Below are positions 19,540 to 28,735 of a stretch of DNA of 64,000 bases, piece after piece. The translations under genes were made by a program, and so were the position numbers. How positions within the stretch are numbered: position 1 is the first letter of the stretch; every line of letters starts with the position of its first letter. The DNA is from an uncultured Acidiferrobacteraceae bacterium (GTDB lineage: Bacteria > Pseudomonadota > Gammaproteobacteria > Acidiferrobacterales > SZUA-150): NCBI GenBank assembly GCA_913009895.1, contig CAJVXY010000004.1, positions 1-64,000 of the forward strand, in the 5' to 3' direction. The notes under the pieces were generated by a model. The model saw only the letters and a list, made by a program, of their open reading frames with translations. It was not told where the DNA came from and made no database searches.

Positions 19540-19935
19540 TTACTGGTCCGTTGAATTAATAATTTCTTCATATGCCTTGGCATCGAGCAAGGAATCAAGA
19601 CCCGCGTTATCCGCCAACTGCAATCTGAACATCCAGCCATCTTCGTATGGGTTCTGGTTAATAACCTCCGGGCTCTCGGTAATCGTTTCATTTACTTCCA
19701 GAATCTCGCCGTCAAGTGGCGCATAAACATCTGATGCGGCCTTGACGGACTCAACCACTGCGCATTCCTTGCCTGTTTCCAGGTTGTCGCCAACTTCAGG
19801 CAGCTCGATATAAACCATATCACCCATCAGATCCTGTGCATGGTCCGTGATGCCAATTGTGACACTGCCATCATCATTGATGCGCACCCATTCATGAGAC
19901 TTGGTGTACTTCAGTTCGCCAGGTATTTCGCTCAT
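19540..19935 (-). CDS. gcvH: Glycine cleavage system H protein
   Basis: A 131-residue lipoyl carrier. K65 in [10 protein letters not shown] is the lipoylated Lys. It shuttles the aminomethyl intermediate between the P, T and L proteins. GGGAGAG precedes the ATG. It is third in the operon, after lipA (whose enzyme lipoylates it) and gcvT. Confidence 0.97.
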   Translation of the reverse strand: MSEIPGELKYTKSHEWVRINDDGSVTIGITDHAQDLMGDMVYIELPEVGDNLETGKECAVVESVKAASDVYAPLDGEILEVNETITESPEVINQNPYEDGWMFRLQLADNAGLDSLLDAKAYEEIINSTDQ

Positions 19936-19996
19936 TTTTTCTCTCCCATGCTGCTATCGAAATTATTTACTAAATTACCAATTTTAATATCAAAGA

Positions 19997-21103
19997 CTAC
20001 AGGCAACTCTTGCCATTTCTGACAAAAGGATATTTTACGACCTCGGCATCTACCATCTTGCCACGGATATTTACCTGGCAAGCACTGCCTGGTGTAACCG
20101 TGGCTGGTGCTCTTACCAGGGCAATTGAATGATTAAGTGTTGGTGAGAATCCACCGCTTGTGATTTCGCCCAAAACCAAATCGGAATCCGAACCGGAAAA
20201 TGAAACTTCCTGGTGTCTGCGCAAGATGCCCTTACCTTTAAAAACAATACCGACTATGCCTTGTTTAGGTCCTTCTTTTTTTTGTAACTCCAGTGAGGAT
20301 CTTCCAACAAAATTCCTGTCATCAGGCGACCAGCCTATGGTCCAGTCCAGTCCTGCTTCCAGTGGCGATATTGTTTCATCCATATCAGATCCATACAGGG
20401 CCATGCCCGCTTCCAGGCGTAATGTATCCCTGGCACCCAGGCCAATGGGTTTGACACCCTTGTCAGCCAGCATTTGCCAGGTAAAAGCAGCAGCTTTTCC
20501 CGGCAAGATAATCTCAAAACCGGTTTCTCCGGTGTAACCGGTTGTGGCAATAAACAGGTCGCCTACTGTGGCTGCGTAAAAAGGTTTCAGTGCTTCTGTG
20601 TGTTCACGCAGGGCATCGCCCAGTGCTGCATAGGTTTTTTCCTTGGCATTAGGACCCTGGACCGCAATCATGGCCAGGTCGGTACGTTCTAAAACAGAAA
20701 TGTCACCAAAGTCTTTTGCCAGATTCTCGATCCAGCGAATATCTTTTTCCCTGGTGGCGGCATTGGAAACAATACGAAACCAGTTGTCGTCGAGATAATA
20801 AACAATTAAATCATCCAGGATACCGCCGTCACTATTAAGCATGCAGGAATAAAGTGCCTTGCCCTTGTCCTGTAATTTATCAACATTATTGGCCAGTAAT
20901 AATCGCAACATGTCCCTGACATCTGCGCCTTTAAGGTCGGTCACTGTCATGTGTGAAACATCAAACATGCCTGCGTCCTGGCGCACTGCGTTATGCTCGC
21001 CAATCTGGGAACCAAAATGTACCGGCATTAACCAACCGGCAAAATCGACCATTTTGCCACCCATTTCGATATGCTTATCATACAACGGTGTTTTTAGAGA
21101 CAT
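19997..21103 (-). CDS. gcvT: Glycine cleavage system T protein, aminomethyltransferase
   Basis: A 368-residue folate-dependent enzyme with MFDVSHMTVTDLKG, GYTGETGFEI and LGARDTLRLEAGM, all GcvT signatures. It transfers the methylene unit to tetrahydrofolate and releases ammonia. The gap to lipA upstream is 32 bp, so the two are in one operon. Confidence 0.97.
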   Translation of the reverse strand: MSLKTPLYDKHIEMGGKMVDFAGWLMPVHFGSQIGEHNAVRQDAGMFDVSHMTVTDLKGADVRDMLRLLLANNVDKLQDKGKALYSCMLNSDGGILDDLIVYYLDDNWFRIVSNAATREKDIRWIENLAKDFGDISVLERTDLAMIAVQGPNAKEKTYAALGDALREHTEALKPFYAATVGDLFIATTGYTGETGFEIILPGKAAAFTWQMLADKGVKPIGLGARDTLRLEAGMALYGSDMDETISPLEAGLDWTIGWSPDDRNFVGRSSLELQKKEGPKQGIVGIVFKGKGILRRHQEVSFSGSDSDLVLGEITSGGFSPTLNHSIALVRAPATVTPGSACQVNIRGKMVDAEVVKYPFVRNGKSCL

Positions 21104-21135
21104 ACTACTTTTACCTGGCTTTGATTTAATAAACT

Positions 21136-22116
21136 CTAGTTAAGTTCTCGAAACTCTTTGCTCTGATCTTCTTCGGCGTGATATGAACTACGCACCAGCG
21201 GGCCCGCCTTGACCCAGCTAAACCCCATGGCCCGGGCAGCGACTGCATAGCGATTAAATGTATGGGGATGGACATATGAAATAACCGGTAAGTGTTGCAT
21301 GGTTGGTCTCAGATACTGTCCTATAGAAATTCTTTTAACCCCCGCGTCGCGACAATCGCGCATCACCTGATAAATTTCATCATGGGTTTCACCCAGGCCC
21401 AGCATTATAGCCGTTTTACTTTCAACACCTGGAATAACGGAAACTTGTTGTAACAACTTGAGGCTACGCTCGTAACTCGCCCCTTTCCTGACTTGTCGGT
21501 ACAACCTCGGTACAGTTTCAATATTGTGGCCCCAGACCAGTCTTGTTTTTTCGTCACCTGCCTGACCCTCAAGCGCATTTGTTACTAATTCAATCGCCTG
21601 TTCCTGGCGGCGGTGGAAATCAGGGGTTAAAAATTCAACACCAATTTTATAATTACGATCTCGTAGCACGCTTAATGTATCTGCAAATATACTTGCCCCA
21701 CCATCCCGCAAATCATCCCTGTTTACTGACGTCAGGACAACATAATTCAAGCCCATGGCACTGACCGCGGTGGCTACCCGCATGGGTTCATTTTTATCAA
21801 TACCGTCCGGGCGGCCGGTTTTGACGGAACAAAAACCACAGGCACGGGTGCAAGTATCACCCAGCAACATAAAGGTGGCCGTACCCCGGCTCCAGCACTC
21901 GCCCCGATTTGGACAACGCGCTTCTTCACATACCGTATGAAGTTTATTTGCCTGTACAGTTTGCAGGGTAACACCGAAAAGATTGTCTTTGCCAAAACGA
22001 TGGCGAATCCAGACAGGCATGCGCGAGACATTTTTGTTTTGCGAACCAGGCTCGCTAACAGGACAAGTTTGCTTAACAACTTCTTTGGTAAGGGGCTCAA
22101 TCATAGATCTGGTCAT
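21136..22116 (-). CDS. lipA: Lipoyl synthase
   Basis: A 326-residue radical-SAM enzyme. The auxiliary cluster Cys are C63, C68 and C74 (CEEARCPNRGEC); the SAM-cluster Cys are C89, C93 and C96 (CTRACGFC). The C-terminal RSSYHAEE is also conserved. It inserts sulfur into octanoyl-GcvH and other lipoyl domains. It is the first gene after the tandem glycine riboswitch, so lipoyl supply is tied to glycine level. Its start is ATG 22116 or the internal ATG four codons later; no strong ribosome site separates them. Confidence 0.96.
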   Translation of the reverse strand: MTRSMIEPLTKEVVKQTCPVSEPGSQNKNVSRMPVWIRHRFGKDNLFGVTLQTVQANKLHTVCEEARCPNRGECWSRGTATFMLLGDTCTRACGFCSVKTGRPDGIDKNEPMRVATAVSAMGLNYVVLTSVNRDDLRDGGASIFADTLSVLRDRNYKIGVEFLTPDFHRRQEQAIELVTNALEGQAGDEKTRLVWGHNIETVPRLYRQVRKGASYERSLKLLQQVSVIPGVESKTAIMLGLGETHDEIYQVMRDCRDAGVKRISIGQYLRPTMQHLPVISYVHPHTFNRYAVAARAMGFSWVKAGPLVRSSYHAEEDQSKEFRELN

Positions 22117-22195
22117 TACAAGTATTCCGGGCGCAAAAAAGACGATGAAAAAAAATTAAATTAATTAATAAAAAATTATTTAATCAGGTTTAATC

Positions 22196-22430
22196 AATCT
22201 CCCCTCTGTCCCTTCACCTGAGAGCATTAGCCCCTTCGGTGTCCTGTAACAAAAATTCTTTGTTTGTAAATCTTGGTGACAAGAACTTTTTTCAGAATCT
22301 CTCCAGAGTCGACAAACAGCAGATGGTCCTTTTACCTGAGCGTTTCCGGGCGGTTGCGCCTTCGGTGCCTGCCCCTCCCCCCCCTTTATATATAGAGTTG
22401 GTTAATTTGGGTCAGGTCTCTCCCACTAGC
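22196..22430 (-). ncRNA. Tandem glycine riboswitch (gcvT-type), two aptamers
   Basis: Read on the minus strand. The first aptamer (22430-22325) has GGGAGAGACC, CACCGAAGGCGCAA and CGCTCAGGTAAAAGGACC. The second (about 22310-22196) has CTGGAGAGA, CACCGAAGGGGCTAATG and CTCTCAGGTGAAGGGACAG. These are the conserved glycine-aptamer cores, in the classic tandem order with a short linker. It lies 80 bp before lipA and downstream of a good promoter. An AT-rich stretch between it and lipA (22140-22195) may hold the expression platform, but I could not define a terminator. Confidence 0.95.
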
Positions 22431-22445
22431 CAAAATCGAGACGCA

Positions 22446-22474
22446 ACTATACCTATGCCGGCTTGCCTTGCCAA
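22446..22474 (-). promoter_or_regulatory. Sigma70-like promoter for the glycine operon
   Basis: On the minus strand TTGGCA (22474-22469) and TATAGT (22451-22446) are separated by exactly 17 bp. Transcription would start near 22439, just before the first glycine aptamer, which fits well. Confidence 0.75.
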
Positions 22475-22538
22475 GCACCTCAAACTTAATCTATTACATG
22501 AAGAAATTTTTCTAAACGACAGATTCACAACAAGTGAC

Positions 22539-24215
22539 TTAACGATCACGGCTTTTTTTAATAAGTAAAATTACCGGGAACAATCCGGCTAGAATTAATG
22601 CCAGCGCAGGTAATGCCGCGCGCTCCCATTCGCCCTCTGATGTTAGTTCAAAAATGCGGGTTGCCAGGGTGTCCCAGCCAAATGGCCGCAACAACAAGGT
22701 CGCAGGCATTTCCTTCATGACCTCAACAAAAACCAGCAACATGGCGCTTAATAAACCACCACTGAGCATGGGCATGGAAACACGCCAAAGAATTTTCCAG
22801 TTACCGGCGCCCAGGCTACGAGCTGCCTGGATCACTGAAGGGCGAATCCTGCCAAATGCACTATCGATTGGCCCATAGGCAACAGCCATAAATCGGGTCA
22901 CGTAGGCAATAATTAAAACCAGGATTGATCCTGTTAAAATTGGCTGAATCTCAAGGCCTGTTACCGTCTGTATAACCTCCAGAAATTTATTATCAACCCA
23001 TACGACAACAAGCATAATGCCTACTGCCAACACTGAACCTGGCAAGGCATAACCAACTGTCGCCAACCTGACCGTTATTTTTGTAAACCTGTCCGGTCGT
23101 AATCGGTATGTGTAGGCAAGCATTAACGCGCCAAAACTTGCTAAAAATGCAGCAAACAAACCCAGGAACAGGGTATTAAACAGAAATCTAAAATAGCGGC
23201 TGTCCAGATCCTGGGCAATGACTTCCCAGGCCCAGATAAAAAGCTGAATCACAGGCAATACAAAAGCAACAATTAAAACTGTAGAACAAAAAGTTATTGC
23301 AAATAATTTCTGAAATCCGGTTAGCGTAAATCGTAACTCCTTGGATGATTTGCTGTCTGTTTCATACCTGGCCCGCTGTCGTAACCGACGTTCTATATAT
23401 AAAGCAGCAATAACGAATAATAATAAAATAGATGCCAGCTGGGCCGCAGCGGTAATATTAAACAAACCCATCCATGTTTTATAAATCGCTGTTGTGAAAG
23501 TATCGTAATTAAAAACAGAGACGGCACCAAAATCAGCCAGTGTTTCCATTAAGGCCAGGGCCACCCCCGCTGCAATCGCCGGTCTGGCCATGGGTAATGC
23601 CACTTTATAAAAAGCTGCCCAGGGCCCCAGGCCCAATACCCGGCCACTATCCAGCAGGTTTCTTCCCTGGCTAATAAATGCCAGTCGGGCAAGCATGTAA
23701 ACATACGGATAAAACGCCAACACCATGACCAGGATAATACCGGCAGTAGAGCGGATCTCGGGAAATGAAACGGTGTCAAATCCTTGTGCTCGCAACCCGC
23801 TGAGGAACGGCCCGCTAAAATCAAACAAACCAACCATGACAAAGGCCAGCACGTAAGCTGGCACTGCCAATGGCAACATAAGCGCCCAATCGAGAAATTT
23901 TCGTCCTGGAAAATCACACATGGCGGTCAACCAGGCAAGGCCGGTACCAATCAATAAAACGCCGAGACCAACTCCGGTTAACAAGGTAAATGTATTGCTT
24001 AATAATTCGGCCAGGACAGTGTTGGCAAGGTGTGCCCAAACGTCACCGGCAGGTTGTAACCAGGCAGCAAACACCACCAGTACAGGTATGGCAATAACCA
24101 GTGCAATTAACAAACTGGAATAACGCCAATAGTGGGTATTGACGTTCAGCCAGGCAGATAATCCTGCCTGCTGATGGGTCTCGTTTTTAGTCAAACCAGA
24201 TACCGCATTTTCCAT
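22539..24215 (-). CDS. Ferric-iron ABC transporter permease (FbpB-like, fused double permease)
   Basis: A 558-residue protein with about 12 membrane spans in two homologous halves. Each half carries an EAA-type loop that contacts the ATPase (LGLGPWAAFYKVALPMARP and RSLGAGNWKILWRVSMPM). This fits FbpB/SfuB/FutB permeases for Fe(3+). It follows the binding-protein gene at 31 bp. No ATP-binding (FbpC) gene is adjacent, so either the ATPase is encoded elsewhere or the operon has lost it. Confidence 0.9.
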   Translation of the reverse strand: MENAVSGLTKNETHQQAGLSAWLNVNTHYWRYSSLLIALVIAIPVLVVFAAWLQPAGDVWAHLANTVLAELLSNTFTLLTGVGLGVLLIGTGLAWLTAMCDFPGRKFLDWALMLPLAVPAYVLAFVMVGLFDFSGPFLSGLRAQGFDTVSFPEIRSTAGIILVMVLAFYPYVYMLARLAFISQGRNLLDSGRVLGLGPWAAFYKVALPMARPAIAAGVALALMETLADFGAVSVFNYDTFTTAIYKTWMGLFNITAAAQLASILLLFVIAALYIERRLRQRARYETDSKSSKELRFTLTGFQKLFAITFCSTVLIVAFVLPVIQLFIWAWEVIAQDLDSRYFRFLFNTLFLGLFAAFLASFGALMLAYTYRLRPDRFTKITVRLATVGYALPGSVLAVGIMLVVVWVDNKFLEVIQTVTGLEIQPILTGSILVLIIAYVTRFMAVAYGPIDSAFGRIRPSVIQAARSLGAGNWKILWRVSMPMLSGGLLSAMLLVFVEVMKEMPATLLLRPFGWDTLATRIFELTSEGEWERAALPALALILAGLFPVILLIKKSRDR

Positions 24216-24246
24216 TATTAATGGTTACTTCAAATTATTTCATCAT

Positions 24247-25254
24247 TTATTTATAACCGGCACGATCCATTAACATTACGGCCTTTGCCTGTAGCTTACC
24301 TGCCTGTACCAGGTTCATATCGTCCTGTTTAAACTTACCCCATGACTGAACGATACGGTTAGCAGGGACACTACTATTAGCCGGGTATTCCATATTACTA
24401 TCTGCAAAAAGCCTTTGGGCAGTTGGGCCAGACAACCATTCCAGAAATTTCTGGGCCGCAACTTTATGCTTTGAATACCGGGTAACAGCGGCACCAGAGA
24501 TATTGACATGGACGCCATGAGTTTTCTGGTTAGGCCAAAACAATTTTAATTTAATGCCGGGATCCTTTTTTAACAATCTTCCATAGTAGTAGGTATTGAC
24601 AATACCAATATCACACTGCCCTGCCACTATCGCTTTCATGACTGATGTGTCACTAGAAAATACTTTTGTAGCCAGATTTGCGACCCAGCCCCTAACAATT
24701 GCTTCTGTTTTTTTCTCGCCGTGCCGGGCGATCAACATGGCAACCAGTGACTGGTTATATACTTTTTTTGAAGTCCGCAAACATAAACGCCCCTTAAACT
24801 TCGGGTCGGCAAGTGCCTCGTAAGTTGATAATGATGAAGCTTTTACGCGACCGGGATGGTAAACAATTGTTCGTGCTCTAACAGACATACCAAACCAGTT
24901 ATTATCAGGATCCCGCAAACTGGCTGGAATATTTTTGCTTAATATTTTTGAGTCCAGTGGCTGTAACACACCATCCTGTTCGGCTTTCCACAAGTTACCT
25001 GCATCAACTGTGATCAGGACGTCGGCCGGTGTCCGTTTTCCCTCTGCCTTCAACCTGACAAGTAGCGGGGCAGCCTTGTCGGTAATAAATGAAATTTCTG
25101 TACCAGTTTCATTTCGATAGGCATCAAATACGTGTTTTATCAATTGTTCATTGCGAGCAGAGTACACGACCAGTTTGTCAGCTGCGGCAACACTGATACT
25201 AATGGTGCCAAGTAAACTGGACAATAAAATTGATGACAAAATTAATTTTCTCAT
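24247..25254 (-). CDS. Ferric-iron ABC transporter periplasmic binding protein (FbpA/FutA-like)
   Basis: A 335-residue exported protein (signal peptide cleaved near VAAA-DK) starting LVVYSARNEQLIKHVF, as in FbpA/FutA. The Tyr run in VNTYYYGRLLK supplies the Fe(3+) ligands, and GAAVTRYSKHK is also typical. It hands ferric iron to the adjacent permease. It lies downstream of a beta-barrel gene on the same strand and near a Fur-like box at 26208, consistent with iron control. Confidence 0.9.
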   Translation of the reverse strand: MRKLILSSILLSSLLGTISISVAAADKLVVYSARNEQLIKHVFDAYRNETGTEISFITDKAAPLLVRLKAEGKRTPADVLITVDAGNLWKAEQDGVLQPLDSKILSKNIPASLRDPDNNWFGMSVRARTIVYHPGRVKASSLSTYEALADPKFKGRLCLRTSKKVYNQSLVAMLIARHGEKKTEAIVRGWVANLATKVFSSDTSVMKAIVAGQCDIGIVNTYYYGRLLKKDPGIKLKLFWPNQKTHGVHVNISGAAVTRYSKHKVAAQKFLEWLSGPTAQRLFADSNMEYPANSSVPANRIVQSWGKFKQDDMNLVQAGKLQAKAVMLMDRAGYK

Positions 25255-25297
25255 AACACAAATCCTGAATTTAATTCCAAAAACTCGTTAACGTCTC

Positions 25298-25313
25298 ATC
25301 CCCATAAGGGATG
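25298..25313. other. Small hairpin between two iron-locus genes
   Basis: CATCCC and GGGATG form a perfect 6-bp stem around ATAA. It sits between the beta-barrel gene and the iron-binding protein gene. There is no U-run, so it could be a processing or attenuation element more than a terminator; function is uncertain. Confidence 0.35.
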
Positions 25314-25331
25314 GCAATAGAAACCTGGTAG

Positions 25332-26111
25332 CTAGACCTTCCACTCCAGAATGCTCTTAATCACTATATCGTCTGCAGCGTTGGATATGCCAAATCCCGT
25401 ACCAACACTCCATTCCAGTTTATTGGTAATATCGTACTTAAGGGCCGGCATTATGTAGTGCTTCTGCTCCTCCGTAGGCTTGATATTTGTTAACTCGCCA
25501 ATACCGCCATAGAACTCTAACCCGAGCTGGACAGGCGCGGCCGCCCTCCAGTAAAGGCTAAGCCCATACTCAAATTCGATACCCTCTTCAACATCAGGGC
25601 CACTCACTACCTTCTCGAACTTCGGATTAATGCGCAAATTGAAATCACGGAAATTCTTCTCAAGGATAACCCGGGCCTCAATCTTTTCCTTTTTCTTGCT
25701 TTGGTAATCCTGGTTCGGCAGGTAGTACTCGACATAAACCGCAGTATCGAACAGGCCTGCCCCTCTTTCGCCAAACCGGTAGCGCAAGGCGACCACACGA
25801 GACTGGATATATTCAATGTTTTTGCCGCGAGGTTGCTCAAAGTCGATGTAACCCGCAATGGTAAAACGATCAGTGACGCCATATTCCACCTCTAAGGTGT
25901 CTCCACGCAGACCCTCTCGCGCTACGACATCACCAAAAAAATTCATATCTTGACCCGATTTCGCCACGTAGTCAGTCCAGTACACCAACTCGAATTCGTT
26001 CTCTGCAGGAGTACCCCAGCCATACACCTTAAAGTGACGCGCTTGTGCGATGCTACTCGTAAACAACATGGCAAGGGCAAAAACCGTAATTATTAGCTTA
26101 TTTTGATGCAT
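25332..26111 (-). CDS. Exported beta-barrel-like protein of the iron locus
   Basis: A 259-residue protein from the ATG at 26111 (AGGAG 10 nt before it). An upstream in-frame GTG at 26144 would disrupt the signal peptide. The signal peptide ends near AQA-RH. The mature part is rich in amphipathic strands (VEYGVTDRFTIAGYIDFEQ, VALRYRFGERG, FEYGLSLYWRA) and ends IKSILEWKV, suggesting an outer-membrane barrel. The family was not recognised. It has a Fur-like box upstream and iron-transport genes downstream, so an iron-related role is plausible. Confidence 0.62.
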   Translation of the reverse strand: MHQNKLIITVFALAMLFTSSIAQARHFKVYGWGTPAENEFELVYWTDYVAKSGQDMNFFGDVVAREGLRGDTLEVEYGVTDRFTIAGYIDFEQPRGKNIEYIQSRVVALRYRFGERGAGLFDTAVYVEYYLPNQDYQSKKKEKIEARVILEKNFRDFNLRINPKFEKVVSGPDVEEGIEFEYGLSLYWRAAAPVQLGLEFYGGIGELTNIKPTEEQKHYIMPALKYDITNKLEWSVGTGFGISNAADDIVIKSILEWKV

Positions 26112-26207
26112 TAAAACCGTTCTCCTACAAAGATCAGTGAACACAAATGCGGTGCTTCTTAGACTGTCGCAGCTCAGGGCGCATATTATGCCTGAGTTTT
26201 TTCTAAA

Positions 26208-26228
26208 TGCAAATAATTCTCATTTGTA
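26208..26228. promoter_or_regulatory. Fur-box-like operator
   Basis: TGCAAATAATTCTCATTTGTA; its reverse complement contains AATGAGAATTATT, the classic core of gammaproteobacterial Fur sites. It lies between the divergent beta-barrel gene (start 26111) and the PhnD-like gene (start 26474), so it could control both under iron limitation. Confidence 0.65.
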
Positions 26229-26473
26229 TTTATATATAGTCGTATAGAATTTGTGTGATTGTTATGATTTTTGCGGTTCTCTGAATGACTTTAGGATAAA
26301 TGGGAATTTTTTTTCATTTAAACCATCTATACCTAAGGAAACTCACCACAATTAACGTATTAATAATAATGTAATTAAGGTCCTGCTGCTTTATATCCGA
26401 CTAGAGATATGTCAGGTCTATAATGAGCCCGGAATGTACCCGGGGCGATTATTTATTCACGAGGAGAACTGTT

Positions 26474-27316
26474 TTGAATTTAGGTCTTAAGCTATTTTTT
26501 TTCGTGTTTGTAGCGATTTCTTCTGCAACAATTTCCTTGCCAGGTTTCGCTGCCAATGAATATATATTTTCTGCCCCACCACGTGGTTCAGCAGAAAAAG
26601 AAAGTAAGGTCTACAAACCCATTGCTGCCTACCTGTCTAAAGTGCTGAGGAAAAAAATAATTTATCAGCACCCTGGCAACTGGCTTTCTTACCAGCATAA
26701 TATGCAGATAGGTAAATATGACCTGGTATTTGATGGGCCACATTTTGTTTCCTGGCGCATACTCAAAACCAATCATGTTCCCCTGGTAAAATTGCCCGGA
26801 AAGCTTGCTTTTAGCATTATGGTTGCCAAAAACAACCAGAATATCAAAAATTATCACGACCTTATGGGCCGGACTGTATGCGGCCTGGCACCACCAAATC
26901 TAGCCACACTTACTCTATACAGCTTGTTTACCAACCCTGTTCGGCAACCCCTGGTGATTGAAGTTAAAAGCTTCCCGGAGGGTTATACCAAGGCAACTAA
27001 AGAGACCTGTGTGGGCGCTGTAATGCGTGATAAAATGTTTAACAAACTAAATAAAAAGAAAAAAGCAGGTCGCGTTATTTTCAATAGTAAAGGCATAGCC
27101 AACCAGGCATTTTCTGCCGGACCTAAATTCAGTGCCAAAGAAAAAGAAAAACTGGTGGTTGCCCTGTTATCCAAAAGTGCCGTTGGTCAAATGCAGGCCT
27201 TTCACAAACGTTTCAACAAAAAAGGCAAACCGATACTGCCCGCAAAAAAACAGGACTTTGAAGGATTGGCATTATTACTCAAAGATGTATGGGGATTTTC
27301 CCTGTCTGATTCATAA
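26474..27316 (+). CDS. PhnD/SsuA/transferrin-type periplasmic binding protein
   Basis: A 280-residue exported protein. I chose the TTG at 26474 because GAGGAG lies 7 nt before it and it gives a clean signal peptide (cleavage near GFA-AN); an ATG at 26423 has no ribosome site and adds 17 odd residues. FSAPPRGSAEKESKVYKPI, GKYDLVFDGPHFVSW and GRTVCGLAPP match the PhnD-like family, whose members bind phosphonate-like or other small oxyanions. No ABC partners are adjacent. The Fur-like box upstream suggests an iron-linked ligand; this is inference. Confidence 0.75.
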   Translation: MNLGLKLFFFVFVAISSATISLPGFAANEYIFSAPPRGSAEKESKVYKPIAAYLSKVLRKKIIYQHPGNWLSYQHNMQIGKYDLVFDGPHFVSWRILKTNHVPLVKLPGKLAFSIMVAKNNQNIKNYHDLMGRTVCGLAPPNLATLTLYSLFTNPVRQPLVIEVKSFPEGYTKATKETCVGAVMRDKMFNKLNKKKKAGRVIFNSKGIANQAFSAGPKFSAKEKEKLVVALLSKSAVGQMQAFHKRFNKKGKPILPAKKQDFEGLALLLKDVWGFSLSDS

Positions 27317-27342
27317 AAAATACTGACGTAAAGCGCTCATCT

Positions 27343-27382
27343 GAAGGGGGCGCCCAACATACCACTGGTGCGCCCTTTATTT
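27343..27382 (+). terminator. Probable Rho-independent terminator
   Basis: AAGGGGGCGCCCA and TGGTGCGCCCTTT pair with one bulge around a short AACATACCAC loop and lead into TTTATTT. It ends the PhnD-like gene and faces the convergent glutaredoxin-like gene. Confidence 0.65.
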
Positions 27383-27429
27383 GAGATACGCCAGTTAAAC
27401 CCCGCTGGCTTTTTGTATTAAGATTTCAG

Positions 27430-27918
27430 TTATTGTTGCGCCGTTTTTTTCCCGGCAACAGGGTATCCTGCCTTCTCCAGTTCGCTGACTAGCCAGGGTT
27501 TTGTAAAACCCGCTAACACTTTCTTGCCAATCGTAATAACAGGGACGGTTAGACCGCCACTAACTCGCCTGAGTTCTTCGCTTACTTCATCGCTACCCTG
27601 GGCATTTTTATCCGCGTAAGGAATTTTCAGGTCATCGAGAAATCGACGGGCAACATCACAACTATTGCAGTTTGGGGCTGTATATAATATGACCGGATTT
27701 TTTCTGGCAATTTGTGCCATTGATGGTTCTGACTTCTTCGTACCAGCGCCAAAATTCTTTTCTTCAGTAATAACACCGGGATCTAACGGGGCCGGGCGCG
27801 CCTGGTAGGACACATTACCGAACTCATCAATCACTTTATAAAGTCTGGCCGCCTCGATTGGCCCAATAAATAAAGTTGATATTGCAATCACAAGAAAAAT
27901 ATTTTTTTTAGCTGCCAT
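27430..27918 (-). CDS. Exported DUF4124-glutaredoxin-like protein
   Basis: A 162-residue protein with a signal peptide, a short DUF4124-type segment (RLYKVIDEFGNVSYQARP) and a glutaredoxin-like domain with the redox motif C84-N-S-C87 and the cis-Pro loop TVPVITIG. It probably acts on thiols in the periplasm. GGAG precedes the ATG by 8 nt. It follows the SH3-domain gene on the same strand at 67 bp. Confidence 0.8.
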   Translation of the reverse strand: MAAKKNIFLVIAISTLFIGPIEAARLYKVIDEFGNVSYQARPAPLDPGVITEEKNFGAGTKKSEPSMAQIARKNPVILYTAPNCNSCDVARRFLDDLKIPYADKNAQGSDEVSEELRRVSGGLTVPVITIGKKVLAGFTKPWLVSELEKAGYPVAGKKTAQQ

Positions 27919-27985
27919 ATTTGTTACTCCAGACTGAAAAACAACATATCCTGATAAATCGTTTATAGTTTATTGAATTACCTGG

Positions 27986-28609
27986 TTACAATCGTAAATA
28001 CATACCGCCAAGTTTTCGTCGATATTTTTCCCTGATCCAGGAATAACCAATAATAATTCCACCCACGAGCATCGCAAAAGATATGAGTATCCACATACCA
28101 TAGGCAATATCAGCCGATATAAATGGTGTTTGGCTTGGGGTTTCTAGTGCCTTAATTTTTTCCTTATTTGCCACTTCAGTCGCAACTGTCGCCTCCGTCA
28201 ACTGGCTCGTCAAGTCCAAAGCACGATTTTTTTCTTCAGATAAACCATCCTGTGCTTCCTTGAGGCGCACATTCAGTGATTGCAACTGGGCCTTGGTTGC
28301 CGTTAGTGCTAACTCTAGCCGATCAACTTCGGCACGGGCAGCGCCCAGTTGCGCACGAACAGGCTTGGCCGACGATACAAGATTAACGCTGACCCAGCCT
28401 TCGATACCAGCGGCGTCTCTTACTTTAACTGCGCCCTCGGCACGTTCAACGACTTCCAGCAAATCTCCACTATTCGCCCGTTTCAGTTCGGGTGGCTGCT
28501 CATTGGGCCCACTGAATATCCCGATGGTGAGCTGATCGGTAACATAAACACTTTCCGCCGCAACTGAAAACGGCAAAATTAACAAAATTATCCCCACAAA
28601 CCGTAGCAT
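27986..28609 (-). CDS. TIGR04211-type SH3 domain membrane protein
   Basis: A 207-residue protein from the ATG at 28609 (AGGAGG 5 nt before it; the longer frame from 28663 has no ribosome site). It has a signal peptide, a bacterial SH3 domain (residues about 20-85, with GIEGWVSVNLV), a coiled coil (about 90-150) and a C-terminal membrane span followed by basic residues (REKYRRKLGG). This is the YgiM/TIGR04211 architecture common in gammaproteobacteria. The function in the envelope is not established. Confidence 0.88.
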   Translation of the reverse strand: MLRFVGIILLILPFSVAAESVYVTDQLTIGIFSGPNEQPPELKRANSGDLLEVVERAEGAVKVRDAAGIEGWVSVNLVSSAKPVRAQLGAARAEVDRLELALTATKAQLQSLNVRLKEAQDGLSEEKNRALDLTSQLTEATVATEVANKEKIKALETPSQTPFISADIAYGMWILISFAMLVGGIIIGYSWIREKYRRKLGGMYLRL

Positions 28610-28735
28610 TCCTGCCTCCTGCCTGATTCCTAAAAACATCAATCCTGGTTCAACCCTGGCCAATTACGATATTATTATTGATTCTGGTGCATAATCCCGC
28701 AATAAGACCTTGAAAACAATAGTGAGTATACCAGT

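Noticed and set aside
22140-22195. Intrinsic terminator as riboswitch expression platform
   Set aside because: Only AT-rich weak pairing is visible; no GC stem with U-run, so the mechanism cannot be assigned.
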